A DNA stretch of 64,000 bases, taken from Wurfbainia villosa (Eukaryota; Streptophyta; Magnoliopsida; Zingiberales; Zingiberaceae). The position numbers and the translations under genes were made by a program. The stretch is from NCBI GenBank assembly GCA_025175895.1, contig CM045997.1, forward strand, positions 106,130,479 to 106,194,478, read 5' to 3'. How positions within the stretch are numbered: the first letter of the stretch is position 1; every line of letters begins with the position of its first letter. The notes under the pieces were generated by a model, which was given only the letters and a program-made list of their open reading frames with translations, was not told where the DNA came from and made no database searches. Positions 11,324 through 23,972 of this stretch are shown piece by piece.

Positions 11324-12340
11324 ACAAAGTTTATTGAAATAGTCGGTAATGAGCAGTCAAATCGCGTCCATGCAAATGGCGTGCAGCTATGTAGCTGTGT
11401 CAGAAAGTGGTGTAGCGGCTTAGGGATCAGTGGGACGTACATCACTTTCCTTCTTCCTCCTCTTCTTTCTTCTTCCATCGAGTTATACAGTGCAATACCT
11501 CTGAGATTTCCTCCCAACTTCAAAACTATATATAAACCTACCACTAGTAATACATGTTTCCCTATATATACTTTTCATCAATTGTCTTACTTGACATTAA
11601 AAAAAAACAAGATCAAGCATGTAATTTATAGGGTACGACAGCATCAAGCAGTGTAGGAGAAGGAACAGTACGTATATTTGCTAAAACTGCAATTTTTGCT
11701 TTAATTTTATAATTCATATTTAACAAGCTTGAATGCTTCTTATCGAGTTATATAGGAACTCTTGAAGCAAATTTTAGTAAGATATTTGATGAGAGTCTTG
11801 CTAGTTACACACCGAAATCGTCTTGAAACCGGTTGGATTGTTGTTTTTTATTTGTTACTGAAAGTTAGGAAATGAAATAGATGAAGAAAGGAGGCTTTAG
11901 ATTGATGGAACCCTCACCCTTTAGTTAGGGAAGGAATGGGGCAGGGTTTGCTCTCAATAGTTTTTTTTAATCATAAATTGTGTATAAAGATTGATTATTT
12001 GTATATGAGTAGGCAATTATATCTTTTTTTTTTAGTTACACCATGATTTGAAATGTTATTAAATTTATACACTGATGTTAACATTAGTCTTCAATCCAAT
12101 TGTATTTTCTTATATACTTCAATTAACTACAATTATATGACTTGTATGGTAGAATCATAAGTTTCAATCATGTTGCCTCAAACCGGCCATGTATTTCTAT
12201 ATCGAAATTGAATCTCTGAAATATGGAACAATGTCAACCATTAAGATACACATAGTAGAAGTATAATATAAACACTAAGAAAATAAGAGCAATTAATGAG
12301 ATTCAATGTAAGCTTATATTCACAAAAGATGTTAAGTTTT
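11324..12340. other. Non-coding DNA after KNOX exon 3 (intron 3 or 3' flank)
   Basis: AT-rich sequence with no recognisable exon. I looked for ELK and homeodomain residues such as WFINQRKRHW here and across the rest of the window and did not see them. Reading frames of 70-90 codons at 11320-11656 resemble nothing I know. Confidence 0.5.
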
Positions 12341-13690
12341 TATAATATGGAACAAGAGTAGATGTTCACTCTTTCTCATCGAGAAAGTGGTAAAGAAAAA
12401 AAAGAAAACTCTAAATTTGGCGAATTTGATTTAGATACAAACCAAAATTGTAGGAAGAAAGAAGTGAAGAAAAATCCTATTGTATACTTCACAAGGGGTC
12501 ACTGCCACCCCAAATTTCTAAAGAGGAAAGCAGTGAAGAAGAAGAAGAAGACAAGAAGGGAATGGAAGACACTTAGAGCCCGAGTCAAGAGGGTTCCTTG
12601 TTTGAATTTGAATGTTAATTTGAAATTCTTCATGGATAAGAGTAACTCATATCTTAATTTATCAATGAATAATTTCAGCTTCAACTATCATGATAGATTT
12701 AGAGTTAGAATCCATGATAACTGAATGGTTGTACAGATAACTTTCGTGATGAGATCACCTTAATTAGGAAGACTTGGATAAAGTTCATATCTGTGAAATA
12801 CCTAGTTAACTGAGTTGACTCTAGCTTATTTTGGGTGTCAAACTTTGTCATTAACCTTTAGATAACCCTAGAATGGTCAACTATTGTGAATTGAATTCAA
12901 ATTTATTATATGGTTGACTTAATCTTGTAGCTTTGAATAGAATTACATGATCAATCGGCTTTGTAGGAATACTTTTATGTCTCATAAAATAGTAGAAAGT
13001 AGAAATAGCACTTTTATGTCCCATTTTTGTATTGAGGAATCTAAAAAGAAGAGATATTAGGATGATACTCATGATAGATTTATTCGTGGAATTTTTGAAA
13101 AGCTAGGTCAAATTTCAAAAATTATTACAATTTCTCAAGAAATTTAATTTTTTGAGTTAATTTGGCATGTAACAAATGTGTTTATAAATTTTATATCTTT
13201 CAAAATTCTCTAGAATTTATGGTAAAATTCTGAATATTGCTAGCATTAAATCCTCCTAATGTTTGAAGCCAGTTTATTTTGGAATACCCATTTTTGATAT
13301 TCGCAAAGAGGGAGATGGATGTAGAATATGCTAAGAGACTTAATTTTCCAAAGGGGGAGACGGATGCAAATCAAAAATTATATTTTTGTTCAAGGAGGAG
13401 CTTATGAATAGCACTCATTCAACCTTCAACTTGCAAGTGATGATTTTCCCTACTCTTGCTCTTGATAGCAAAGTTACAAGCACAGTTAATACAATGGAAA
13501 ACACATAAATAAAAACCCCTTACAAAATCACAAACATGTAGGTTCAACAATTGCTACGCTCCTACTCTACGACTTATGATCTATCAATGGATCATTCCTG
13601 GAAAGCACTACCATTTCTCTTCTTCTCAATCAACTACTGAAGGTTGAGAAACCTCTTAAGGATTATAAGGTTCACAAGAAAGGAAAAACT
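12341..13690 (+). repeat. Dispersed retroelement fragment, copy A (partner at 22436-23600)
   Basis: This block matches 22436-23600 along its length. The shared order is a lysine-rich gag fragment (near CTCTAAATTTGG), then the stretch around 12770-13000, then a segment starting GAATAGCACTCATTCAACC at about 13406, and a segment ending in GAGAAACCT. It carries the distal part of a copia-type gag (compare the zinc-knuckle region of copy B) but starts after the knuckle. The reading frame 12362-12724 is therefore a gag shadow with disruptions, not a host gene. The two copies differ by many substitutions and small indels, so the duplication is old. Confidence 0.7.
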
Positions 13691-15400
13691 TTAAGAAAAA
13701 TTCTAATAGGGTTTAATTGACTTTATCTTGTTAGCCTTAGAGGTTGCCATTGCACTTTTTATAGCATAGAAGGTTTCATTGCTTCTTTTATAACATTCAA
13801 ATCCTTGCGACAAGTATGTCTGTCGTACAACAATTGATTGATCCTCGTGATGCTATAGTAATCACATCGCAATGACTCCATTTTGCTTTCCACATTGACC
13901 ACCAATTGACTGGTAACTTAGAATCAGTCAACTGATGTCATCAGTCGATTTCCCAGCCAACGCAACTATGAACAAAATCATATTGTCTATTGGCTCTTCA
14001 GGCCTAGTCAACTACACTGGTCTACTAATCTTCCAGTTAACTAAAATGTACATTAGTTGACTCCTGTAAACCATAAACCTCAACTTACCACAACTTCAAG
14101 GTTTTGATTTGCATTCAATTAGCTACTTCATCAATCGACTCTAACACTGGTTGTTTGATGTCCATCATCACTCAACTCAAGCCTTATATCCTAAATCCAT
14201 TTAGGATATTAGTTCTAGTCACTAGCCAATTGGTGTGTATTACCAGTTGATTGTTGACCTTGACTACCACCACCTTTATGGTCACGTTTGCATATATTGA
14301 GTTCTACCCTCGTCCCATAGATCTAGGTCATTGAACTCTCGTAGCTCTCAAGAGACTTATCATCACATCTTCACTTCACCTCTTGTCCATATCGTATCTG
14401 CTTGCTTGGCCCCTCGATTGCACTCGAGCCCTTTGCTTTTTTATATGTCATACTTCATGTCTCATGCTCAATGATTGTTGCTCGCTGCCTCGATATTTCT
14501 CATGTTATAATTTCTTGGAAACATTCTTCGATCTCTATGAATCTTGAACCATTGAGCTGTCAAGCTAGTTACACAAGGTCAATACTCTAGAGTTGTTCTA
14601 ATGCCACCTTAGCCCATCTCATCCTATTTGGATGCCCCATATCATTCTTCTCAGATCAAACCATTGAGTGTATCATCTTGGTTAGGTTAAGCAAACATCC
14701 AAAACTTGACCACGTCGAGCCTTGAGTTCTCCAAGCTCTATATGTGTTCGTGTAAGTCCTTGTTCACTCAAAACACATTAATTTATAGGACATTATCTAA
14801 CATAAACTCTGCCTAAACATCAAAACCTAAGGTCAAATTGAAGCAGATTGCACAAACAATCTCTTTTTTATTTTTATGTATGACAATCCAATCAAGGAAA
14901 CCAATTACACCAATAATTAATATGCTCATGCATACGTACATCGAGGCTCCGCTGACACCTTAGCTTCCTGTAGAATTTTTCCAAAAAACACAGAGGAGAA
15001 TAAGGTTCGCATAACTTTTTCTTTTTTATCCCTTTGATTTTAAATAAGATTACTCCTCATTCCAATATGGGAGAACCTCCCAAGGTAGGGCAATAAGGTT
15101 TCCCACTTAAATCTTTTCTCTACTTCCACTTTGCCATACATGAAAAGGATTCACCAATAATGTCTCAACTATTTGTCTCATGCATCTATAATAGCTCTCT
15201 ACTTGTATTAAAGATCACTATTGTTCCATACATGAATATCAAGTCCTATTGCTATTTCCTTAAGGTAAAACCCATATTCATCTTTTCAGCACAATCTCAG
15301 TGGATTGAAAATCCTTTGACATTTTTAAGATCAGAAATGCTCAACAAGTGAAAATTCATGATCTTCATGAAATTTCAGTAATTATCATATAAATAATAGC
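13690..15400 (-). mobile_element. Degenerate LTR-type sequence, minus orientation, with TCGACTG-like motifs
   Basis: No genes. On the minus strand there are TATA-like sites (TATAAAAGTG near 13752-13765) with degenerate CAGTCAACTG / CAATTGACTGG motifs on their upstream side (about 13830-14260). This is the same arrangement as in the clearer LTRs at 28251-29485 and 23680-25433. The part at about 14340-14830 is also found, diverged, at about 59350-59690 (shared words GTTCTCCAAGCTC and GGTTAAGCAAACATCC-like). I could not place the LTR ends. Confidence 0.45.
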
Positions 15401-16018
15401 CACAAAACCCTAAACTAGTGTTTAATTGAAAACCTCAAGTATAGTTGGGCCTAATTTATAGCTGAACTCAATAATTTTCACATTAGTGATATCTTCACCT
15501 CAGTCATTTGTTATTTAGTTACTCTAGTTGAAATTCCAAGATGCCTCACTCTATCTTGTCGTAGTACTTGTGCAATTGAACTGCTTGATGCAACCATTCA
15601 ACTATAGGGAGATCCATTTGGTCCCTATAAGTGCAACCATATATAATTAAAGGGTTTTAATGTGTTTGACTAAGAGTCTAAGCTAGCTTTGTCTATTTTG
15701 TGTGTGCGCACATGAAGTTTGCAAGGAATTAGTTGAAAGAACATGTAGCTTGCGGGGTTTGACTTGGCAAGAGTAAGAACATTTTGAGTTGATGACTCGG
15801 GGGACTTTTAGAGATCATCGATGGGTGAAGGGTGGTATGAGACATTCGAATGACTTCAATATCAGGATCATTGAGTTGGGTTGACAACAATAATAGAAGG
15901 TGGACTGCTTAGGTGACATAGTGAAAGATGACATGTAGAACGAGCCAAGGCCTTAATGTATCCGAGAAATGAGTACTTGATGAGAGATGAATTCTTGGGC
16001 AAAGTAAAGTTGCAACAA
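15400..16018. other. Unassigned non-coding DNA
   Basis: I see no protein family, long reading frame or terminal repeat here. The last part (about 15650-16000) has the wording of decayed LTR sequence seen elsewhere in the window, but I could not pair it with a specific copy. Confidence 0.3.
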
Positions 16019-16755
16019 TAGGAAAAGATTGCAGATAGAGGGCAGGGGACATGAATAGCTGATCGATTTTCTTTTCATGTTCGTATTTACAATAGAGTTA
16101 GTGCACATGGAAAAGATAAATCAACACAAATATAGAATACAAATTACAAACTGATTTACATGATTTGCAACAATAGAAAAAGATTGCAGCTAGAGGCCAG
16201 GGGGATGAATAGTTGATTGATTTCCTTTTCATGTTCGTATTTACAATAGAGTTAGTGCACACGAAAAACATAAATAAACACAAATATAGAATACAAATCA
16301 CAAACTGATTTACATGATTTGCAACAATCTAGAGGCCTGGGGGATGAATACATAATTGATTTTCTTTTAATGTTCGTATCTACAAGAGGTAGTGCACGCG
16401 GAAAACATAAATCAACACAAATATAGAATACAAATTACAAACTGATTTACATGACTTGCAATAATGGGAAAAGTTTGCAACTAGAGGCCAGGGGAATGAA
16501 TAGTTGATTGATTTTCTTTTCAGGTTTGTATCTACAATAGAGTTGGTGCCCATGGAAAACATAAATCAATACAAATTACAAACTGATTTACATGATTTGC
16601 AACAATAGGAAAAGATTGTTGCTAGAGGCTAGGGGGAATAGCTGATTGATTTTCTTTTGATGTTTGTATTTACAAGAGTTGGTGCATATGGAAAACATAA
16701 ATCAACACAAATATAGAATACAAATTACACATTGATTTATATGATTTTGCAAACC
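16019..16755. repeat. Tandem array, five copies of a ~140-155 bp unit
   Basis: The word TAGAGG, followed by a purine-rich stretch, recurs at 16036, 16191, 16330, 16482 and 16623, giving spacings of 155, 139, 152 and 141 bp. Each unit contains the series TGATTGATTTTCTTTT, a TTTACAA stretch, GTGCAC-like, AACATAAATCAACACAAATA and CAAACTGATTTACATGA. Some minus-strand reading frames look alike only because of the repeat. The array ends about 85 bp before the solo LTR. Confidence 0.92.
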
Positions 16756-16841
16756 TTGGCTTCTACTTCATAGTCTATGATTGTTTTGTGGATCACTTCC
16801 GAAATACCTCACCTTGTCCTTTGTAGATATCTTTTGGATAT

Positions 16842-19800
16842 TGTCACGCCCCGAGAGCATGCCGAGCCGAAAATCAAACGGACGGCATCTCCCTTGTACG
16901 TGGCAACATTTCGGGTTAATACAAGGCCCGTAGGCCCACAACAACAACAGTATATATATAACAAATAATAGCAGCGGAAATAAAGTGCGCATACCCACAA
17001 CATACATAACAAAATACAGGTGTACTCCACCTGACAAGACCACAGCACTAAAACCGTACAAAAACATCAACACCAAAATAACATCCACAACATAAAAACG
17101 AAGTCCAAATATAAACTAAGGTCCATGACATAGGACCAAAATCCAAACACAATAAACAAGTCCAAGCCATAAGAAAAACGAACTCCTCGGGAGACTCGGA
17201 AAACGGAGATGGGATGGATCGGTCGGCGCAGCTCCAAGTCGTCACGAAGTCGTCTACCTGTTACCTGGGCGACAGAAAAATCCAGGGTCGGAGGTGGTGA
17301 GTAAAACTCAGCAGGTAATCAGAGAAAACATGTAAATATGTGTATCAATATTACATGTCATTCAACAGTTTAATCTACTCGTACAACATGTATACATCAG
17401 CATAACAGTAGATATGCATGCATATACTAAATAAAACTGAACATCCACGATGCTGACATACCTGGCAGTCAGCTACTCTATCCTGATCCAACCTGGGCAT
17501 ATAATCACATCATAGGGTATAATAAGACAAGATTAACCCAAGATCCTAACTCGAGCCAAGGGTATCACGTGAATGCCCGATAGGTATACAAATATCAACC
17601 CTCGCCATACAGAAATGCAAGATCATGTATGAATATGTACAAACAAATGCAACAAGCATAGTACATACAAATGCATCATCAAAGTGAGTATACATATAGA
17701 TCAGATTCAGTATGTATACTAATCACCATCATCCATGTATATATATATATATAAGCAGGTATGTATATATATATAATCATATGCAAAACACCGTATGGTA
17801 CGGCAATGCAACATGCATGGTCATGCCTGCTCACCCCTACTCGCTACCACGACTCCCGGTGGCCTAGGTGGCACGACATGACAACTATCCCGACTCCACC
17901 GCCACCACTCTCGAAAGTGACCGAGTTGGGTAGTATGATCAAGTAGCATATGAGCGTAGTAGCTCGCACGCAACGGGGTTCCCACGCCTCCGACCGACCG
18001 CTAATGAGAGCGGTCGAGTGCCACGCACCCAGGACAACTGCACGCAACTCCAACAACCATCGTCAATAATGGTAGAGTGCGGCACAACAAATGCTATGCC
18101 CTCACACCGCCTTCTCCTCGAAGTAACCCGGGAGGCGTGGATGATCGACGACTCTCTCAACCCCAAGGGGAGACGATGTCGTCAGTATACATGCAATGAC
18201 ATGAGGGTACTGTCTCACATACAGAACATCTACCCTAGACTCTCTGTTCAACAAAGAGTCACACCCAATTGATCAGTACACTCTCTACCCTGTAGAGAGT
18301 CATACTCATCTGATCCTGACAAGCTAGGACCATCGGTCCGTAGCGACACACTGTCCACGACTCACCTGACTATTTACACAACCCGTGGTTGGTAAATAAA
18401 TATGCAACATATAGGTATGGAACGAGTCCTACCTTTAGGGTCATACTTATCTACAGAGGACCTTTTTACCAAATTTATAATTTAGGTCATCCTCCGTACT
18501 CTAACATCTACACCCTACTAAACAGTTAAACCTACTTACATCGTATCTGTAACTTCTAGATCATGCTAGGGAATATGTGTTATCAATAATCGAGCACACA
18601 TATATATCAACGATAAGTTCAAGCATACGATAAACAGAGCATGGTCAAGGTAATATGAACACCTAACATGTTCATATCTATGTCTAAATCTGGAAATCAT
18701 TACATCTACCCGACCAGTAGGAAAATTACCTACCTGCTGTAAGTGCTCGTATAATCCTCACGGTCGCGGACCCGTCTCGTATCCTCGTCCTGCATAAACC
18801 ATAATATGCATTAAGTTCAAGCACATGACAATAGATATACAAATCCATTACTATATCGTTTCCATATTCGCATCCCTTATCGAATACGATTTAGAAAACC
18901 CGAATTAGCCAGACTTGACCATTTATCTTACATCCATCGATTTTAATTAGCAAAAGTGTCAACTTCCTCTACAATTCTATATTCGACTTAACAAAGTCAA
19001 TTTCATGAAGGTTTAATCTTTTTATACTTAATTTGATGTAATAGGATCACTAACAAATTAAGTATTAATCTAACCTATATTCACACCGATACACATCTCT
19101 ATTTGTAGCCCAAACACAGCTACTAATTCACAACCGGTCAAACACCCAATGTAACCTCACCATCGACCAACCCTTATTATTAATTCAAACCGCCCACCAA
19201 TTAGATACCCAATTATTTAACCCTTGTTAACTAGCTAAATCAAGGCAACCAATGAATTGATCTACACCAACAGGACCCATTCACGACATAGACAACCACA
19301 TTTCCAACGCCCGCCCCCTGCTCACATCCACACAGCCACACTCCGGCAAGCACCATCGGCAACCAAACAACACACCGGATGAGGGAAAAGGAAGAGATAG
19401 ATCGTGCTTACAAATAATTGAAGCAACGCCAGATTTCCCAAACCGATGGTCCCGCTCACCGACAACCGACCGCCAACACAACCAAATTCGATTTTTAGCC
19501 ACAATAAATCCAGTGGACTCCGAAATCCCTCCTACTGTAAGAATGTTCACGCCTTACCTTGTTCCAACGTTGATCGACGGCGAGAAACCCTAATCGACGA
19601 CTCGCTCACCGCAAAATCAATGCCCTCACCGATGCACTACTCAACTCTCGTGAAACCCCTGCTCAATTGACTCCAAATCAACTACCCATCGATAAGAATT
19701 CCTTCCGCGCCAAAAGAGGACACCGCTTTACTTGACTTCGCAGCAGTCGCCGCTCGATCGTAACATCGCGCTATCGCCATCGATCCCGCCTCACGACTCG

Positions 19801-20256
19801 CTACCGCTTGCCGCCCGACTCGCCCGTGGGGTTGCCGTGACGCCCGCCGCTATGGGGCCGCCGAGGGCGCCGCCGCCGCCGCAGCCGGTCGACAAGCTAG
19901 GTTGGGGAGATCGGAGAGATCGCGGCGGGGAAGGGAATCGGTGCTGTGATCACGAAGCATCCAAAAAGGAGATAAAGATTTTACTGGAAGGGCAGGCGGC
20001 GAGTCGGCGCGATTCACTGTCATAAACGCCTCACGTGGAAGTCGCGTCGGCGAGAAACGGAAAGGGGTGAAGCGGCGGTCCTTAAATGGTTTAATGGGTC
20101 GGTTTTTGAGAACGGGTAGGGTTTAAATCCAATACCAATAACCAAATTCAATTAACCTAATTTTAATAATTGAACAATTAAAATTACCTAAGCTAGGTTA
20201 GGTGTAATTAACTCCTAGCCATACGATTTTTTTTTTTTTTTTCGTCGTATCTTACA
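16842..20256 (-). mobile_element. Solo LTR of the same gypsy family as the first element, 3415 bp
   Basis: On the plus strand it opens TGTCACGCCCCGAG and closes ATCTTACA, the reverse complement of an LTR that begins TGTAAGATAC and ends CGGGGCGTGACA. It is flanked by a perfect 5-bp target duplication, GATAT at 16837-16841 and at 20257-20261. It follows the 3' LTR at 3366-6673 through the R/U5-type parts, including the (TA)-rich tract, the 18.0-18.4 kb block and the leader-like GC-rich block at 19.7-20.05 kb. The U3 end is more diverged. No internal region remains, so it arose by recombination between the two LTRs of a full element. The apparent reading frames inside are not genes. Confidence 0.95.
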
Positions 20257-20261
20257 GATAT

Positions 20262-20694
20262 GGTGTAACCTCTTACAAATTTAAGCTCATACACAAGGAA
20301 TACAAATGATAAGTAAAAAAACTATGAATTACATTTTGAATTGATGAGAGAAGGCTCATTCATATGCACATAAGTGCTGCCAAAAACTCCCTTCAAGCCA
20401 CCCGTCCGTTATAGAGCTCTTGTTGCCAATAATTATTTGTTGGACCGATAAGTCGACTAACTGCTTAACCCTAATTTCCTATTGGCTTCAGCTAAGGCGA
20501 TTAAACTTAAACTTTCATGTAGTCGACCATTCTGGTTCACAATGGTTACTTGAGTCGATTGATTCTCCATCCAGTAGACAAATCCACTATATAACATTTG
20601 CATTATATCATCAAACAAAACTGTCAGATTTATTAGTACATACGTCCCTTAAGTGGTATATGGTGTGACCATTCGTTTTGACCTACTGGTAAAA
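20262..20694. other. Unassigned non-coding DNA between the solo LTR and a copia LTR
   Basis: AT-rich, with weak GTCGACTA and AGTCGATTG-like motifs at 20450-20570 that hint at old LTR sequence. I see no gene. Confidence 0.3.
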
Positions 20695-21900
20695 GGATTA
20701 ATTAGGTCTTGTGTTTGTCTTTTATATGGGAGCCAAGGCTGTGAGTGCCTAGTGGTTCAAGGTCCATAGAAAAGGGTGGTATAGGATACCTGTGGGACCG
20801 TAAGACCAAAAGCATCGAAGGTAGTGCTTCCTAGGAAGCGACCTATATGAGCAGAGCAAGTAGGATAACATAGAGGGAATTGAGATCTCAGTGCATTTAA
20901 GGGACGAGAAGTTTGATATGGGATGACTAGAGGCACGCTATGTAAGCGGATGAGAAGGATGATACAGGAAGGGAGCTAAGGCTCGGTGCATCTAAGGGAC
21001 AAGAAGCTTGATGGGAGAATATCTCATGGTAGAAGACAACTCTCGGTGATTTGATAGTTGTAAGCAAATATACACGGGCAAGGGTAGTTTTTTCACTATA
21101 GGCAGATTGAGCCATTAGATGGGCTATAGTTGACATATCAATCGATACTCGTTAATTGAAAGAGTCCTTAAGTCGAATGATGTCTGGGTCAATTTAGTTG
21201 ACTGAGAAACTAATCTCTTCACATCACCTTATGATCAATCATCTGATGCAGGTTTGATGAAATGGTTGTTGGTGAAGATGAAAGAAATGATGGCAATTTG
21301 TATAATTTGGTCAGGGCTAGTCGATATATGGATATGAATAGTTGACTGGTGAACTTTGGATGAAACAGTTGTCGAGGGAAATGTAGGAAATGGTCACAAG
21401 TTGTTGGAATCGATGACTTAGTCTATTGACGATGACAAACCAGTCAATTATGTGCTACATTAGTAAGGCTGTATCAACAAAGCAATTTGTAAAAAAAGCT
21501 ATATTTGGGGTTCCAAAGGCATGACTTAGATGCACAATAAATCATATTTTTCATGTTAATATTTTGTGCTTTCTTGTTGAACTCTAGAAGTCTGTTGTAA
21601 GCCGCTTGTGCTATCTTTGGACGATGTGTAAGAGGTTTCTTGACATTCAACTCTTAACTAAAGAGGAGAAAGAAGAGAGGATTTCAAGAGTGATTTACTA
21701 AAACAATCATAAGCTATGGACTAGGAGTTTGAGGGCTATTGAATCACATAAAGGCATGTTTGTGCTCGTGTCATTTTCCACTGCTAATTTGTGTTTATAA
21801 CCTTTCTAGGATCGCAACGAGAGAATGACAATTTTCTAAAGGCACGAACAATATTCACCTCCCGCTCTATGCATCATTTGCCATAACGTGGATCAATAAG
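20695..21900 (+). mobile_element. 5' LTR-like copy of a SIRE-like copia element
   Basis: The block shares its wording with about 59930-61115 and more loosely with 45190-46230: TGGTTCAAGGTCCATAG, then a GGTATA-GG stretch, then GGATGAGAAG-ATGATA, then CATTAGATGGG. It ends in TTCACCTCCCGCTCTATG, like the ends of plant SIRE-type LTRs, immediately before a primer-binding site at 21901. The left boundary is approximate. Confidence 0.65.
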
Positions 21901-21912
21901 TGGTTTCAGAGT
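21901..21912 (+). other. Primer-binding site (initiator-Met tRNA type), one mismatch
   Basis: TGGTTTCAGAGT directly follows the LTR end. The usual plant sequence is TGGTATCAGAGC, complementary to the 3' end of initiator tRNA-Met. Confidence 0.65.
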
Positions 21913-22640
21913 TAGGTTGTTTTTCTACGGACTAATGGTCATGAGAGCATGGACATGATGGTTAAGATAAATGAGGCTCTATCACATGATGAAAATTTTG
22001 ATGTTTTGGAAGAGACGAATAGATTTTTAGTTTCGAATTGATTTCAGACCAATGCTTGCTATGTAGAAGGGTTTGAAATCCTGATAGATAACAAAGGAAG
22101 AAAACTCGAGAAGAAGTGGACAACAAAGAATCAAAATTTATGAAGTAACTTGAAATGTATATCTGTGTTGAATTGAAGAAAATTTAGAAAATTCATAAGT
22201 CAAGGAAGAGGAGGTAATTCATGTTCAAACTATTGAGGATGTTGTGGTGGACTCAAGATCATCTTCCACACGACTCAAGCGAAGAAACATTCATCTTTTC
22301 AAGAAGTAAAAAAAGCGAAGTAAATTGAGAAGGAGATTTTGAAAGATTAGTCTTCAAGTGCCTGAACTCAAGTTAAAAGTAAAAATTACATAATTTATTT
22401 TGGGTGCAATCAAAGAGGGCATTACAAGAATAGGTGCCCACGCTTTCTCATTAAGAAAGAGGTAAAGCAAAAGGTAAACTCTAAATTTGGTGAATTTGAT
22501 TTATAGTCACAAACCCAAATTGTAGGAAGAAAGAAGTGAAGAAAAATCCTATTGTATACTTCACTCGCTAAGAAAAGGTTCACTGCCACCAGAAATTTCT
22601 AAAGAGGAAAGCAGTGAAGAAGAAGACAAGAAGGGAATGG
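21913..22640 (+). pseudogene. Copia gag remnant with a damaged zinc knuckle
   Basis: Downstream of the primer site lies broken gag coding sequence with many stops. Near 22400-22445 it gives YFGCNQRGHYKNRC, a CX2CX4HX4C nucleic-acid-binding knuckle in which the first Cys is Tyr (one base change). After it come PRFLIKKE and KFGEFD, also present in copy A at 12362. Gag coats the RNA in the retrotransposon particle. No intact frame survives. Confidence 0.65.
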
Positions 22641-23600
22641 AAAAAACTCATATCTTAATTTACTAACGCATAATTTCAGCTTCAACTATCATGATAGATT
22701 TAGAGTTAAAATGCATGATAATTGTATGGGTGTATGGATAACTTTCATGATGTGATCACCTTAATTAGAAAGACTTGGATAAAGTTCATATCTATGAAAA
22801 ACCTAGTTAACTGAGTTGGCTCTAGCTTATTTTGGGTGTCAAAATTTGTCATTAACCTTTAGAGAACCCTAGAATGGTCAGCTATTCTGAATTGAATTCA
22901 AATTTATTATATGGTTGACTTAATATTGTAGCTTTAATAGAATTACATAATCAATTGGCTATGTAGGAATACTTTTACATCTTATAAACAGTAGAAAGAA
23001 GAAATAATCATTTTTTATTGAGAAATCTACATAAAAAAAAGGGTGAGATATTAGGATGATACTCATGATAGATTTATTCATGGAAAGCTAGGTCAAATTT
23101 CAAAAATTATTATGATTTCTCAAGAAATTTAATTTTTTTGAGTTAATTTGGCATGTAACAAATGTGTTTTTAAATTTTATATTTTCAAAATTCTTTAGAA
23201 TTTATGGTAAATTTCTGAATATTAGCTAGCATTACATTCACCTTATGTTTGAATGCTAGTCCATTTTGGAATAACACTCTTTGATATTGCCAAAGAGGGA
23301 GATGGATACAAATCAAAAATTATTTTATAAGGAGTTTATCACTAGGATTGGATGGCTAGGCTAAAGGGGGCGAATAGCACTCGTTCAACCTGCAAGTGAT
23401 GATTTTATGTACTCTTGCTCTTAATAGCAAAGTTATAAGCACAATTAAAGCAGTGGAAAACACAAATAAAAACCCTTTACAAAATCGCTAACATGTAAGT
23501 TCATAATCACTATGCTCTTATTGTACGATCTATGATCTATCAATGGATCATTCTTGGAAAGTAATACCATCTTTCTCCTTCTCAATCAATTGTTAAAGGT
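22436..23600 (+). repeat. Dispersed retroelement fragment, copy B (partner at 12341-13690)
   Basis: It matches copy A in the same order and orientation, from the end of the zinc knuckle through the non-coding stretch to GAGAAACCT. It overlaps the distal part of the gag remnant at its left end. Confidence 0.72.
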
Positions 23601-23667
23601 CGAGAAACCTGCTAGGATTGGATGGCTAGGCTAAAGGGGGCGAATAACACTAGTTCAACCTACAAGT
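23341..23667. repeat. 57-bp direct repeat flanking an LTR-like segment
   Basis: A sequence beginning CTAGGATTGGATGGCTAGGC and running on to TTCAACCT-CAAGT occurs at about 23342-23397 and again at about 23611-23667 with three or so differences. The segment between is the GAATAGCAC...GAGAAACCT block also found in copy A. Confidence 0.85.
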
Positions 23668-23972
23668 ATTACTATCTTTTGTTAGGACCGACTATGCGCT
23701 AGAGGGGGTGAATAGCGTTCGCAACTCAATCGTCGATTGCGTTCGCTCGTTTGCATCGTGCTTGTCTACAAAGATTATATGTATCAGAAACAAAATATAA
23801 ATGAAATAACAAAACACAAGCACAAAACCTAGTTTTATGTGGTTCGGAATCCCTGATTTCTACACTACAGCCTAGTTCCTACTGATAGTTCCACTATCTT
23901 CTTTCTCCTTCTCTGAAGCACATCAAAGGCGGAGAAACCTCTTACAATCTGAGCTTTTACAATACAACCAAA

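Noticed and set aside
12362..12724. A lysine-rich 120-codon frame that might be a host protein
   Set aside because: It matches the gag relic at 22436-22640 and lies in a dispersed repeat.
16098..16562. Two similar minus-strand frames suggesting a small gene family
   Set aside because: They are the same tandem repeat unit read twice.
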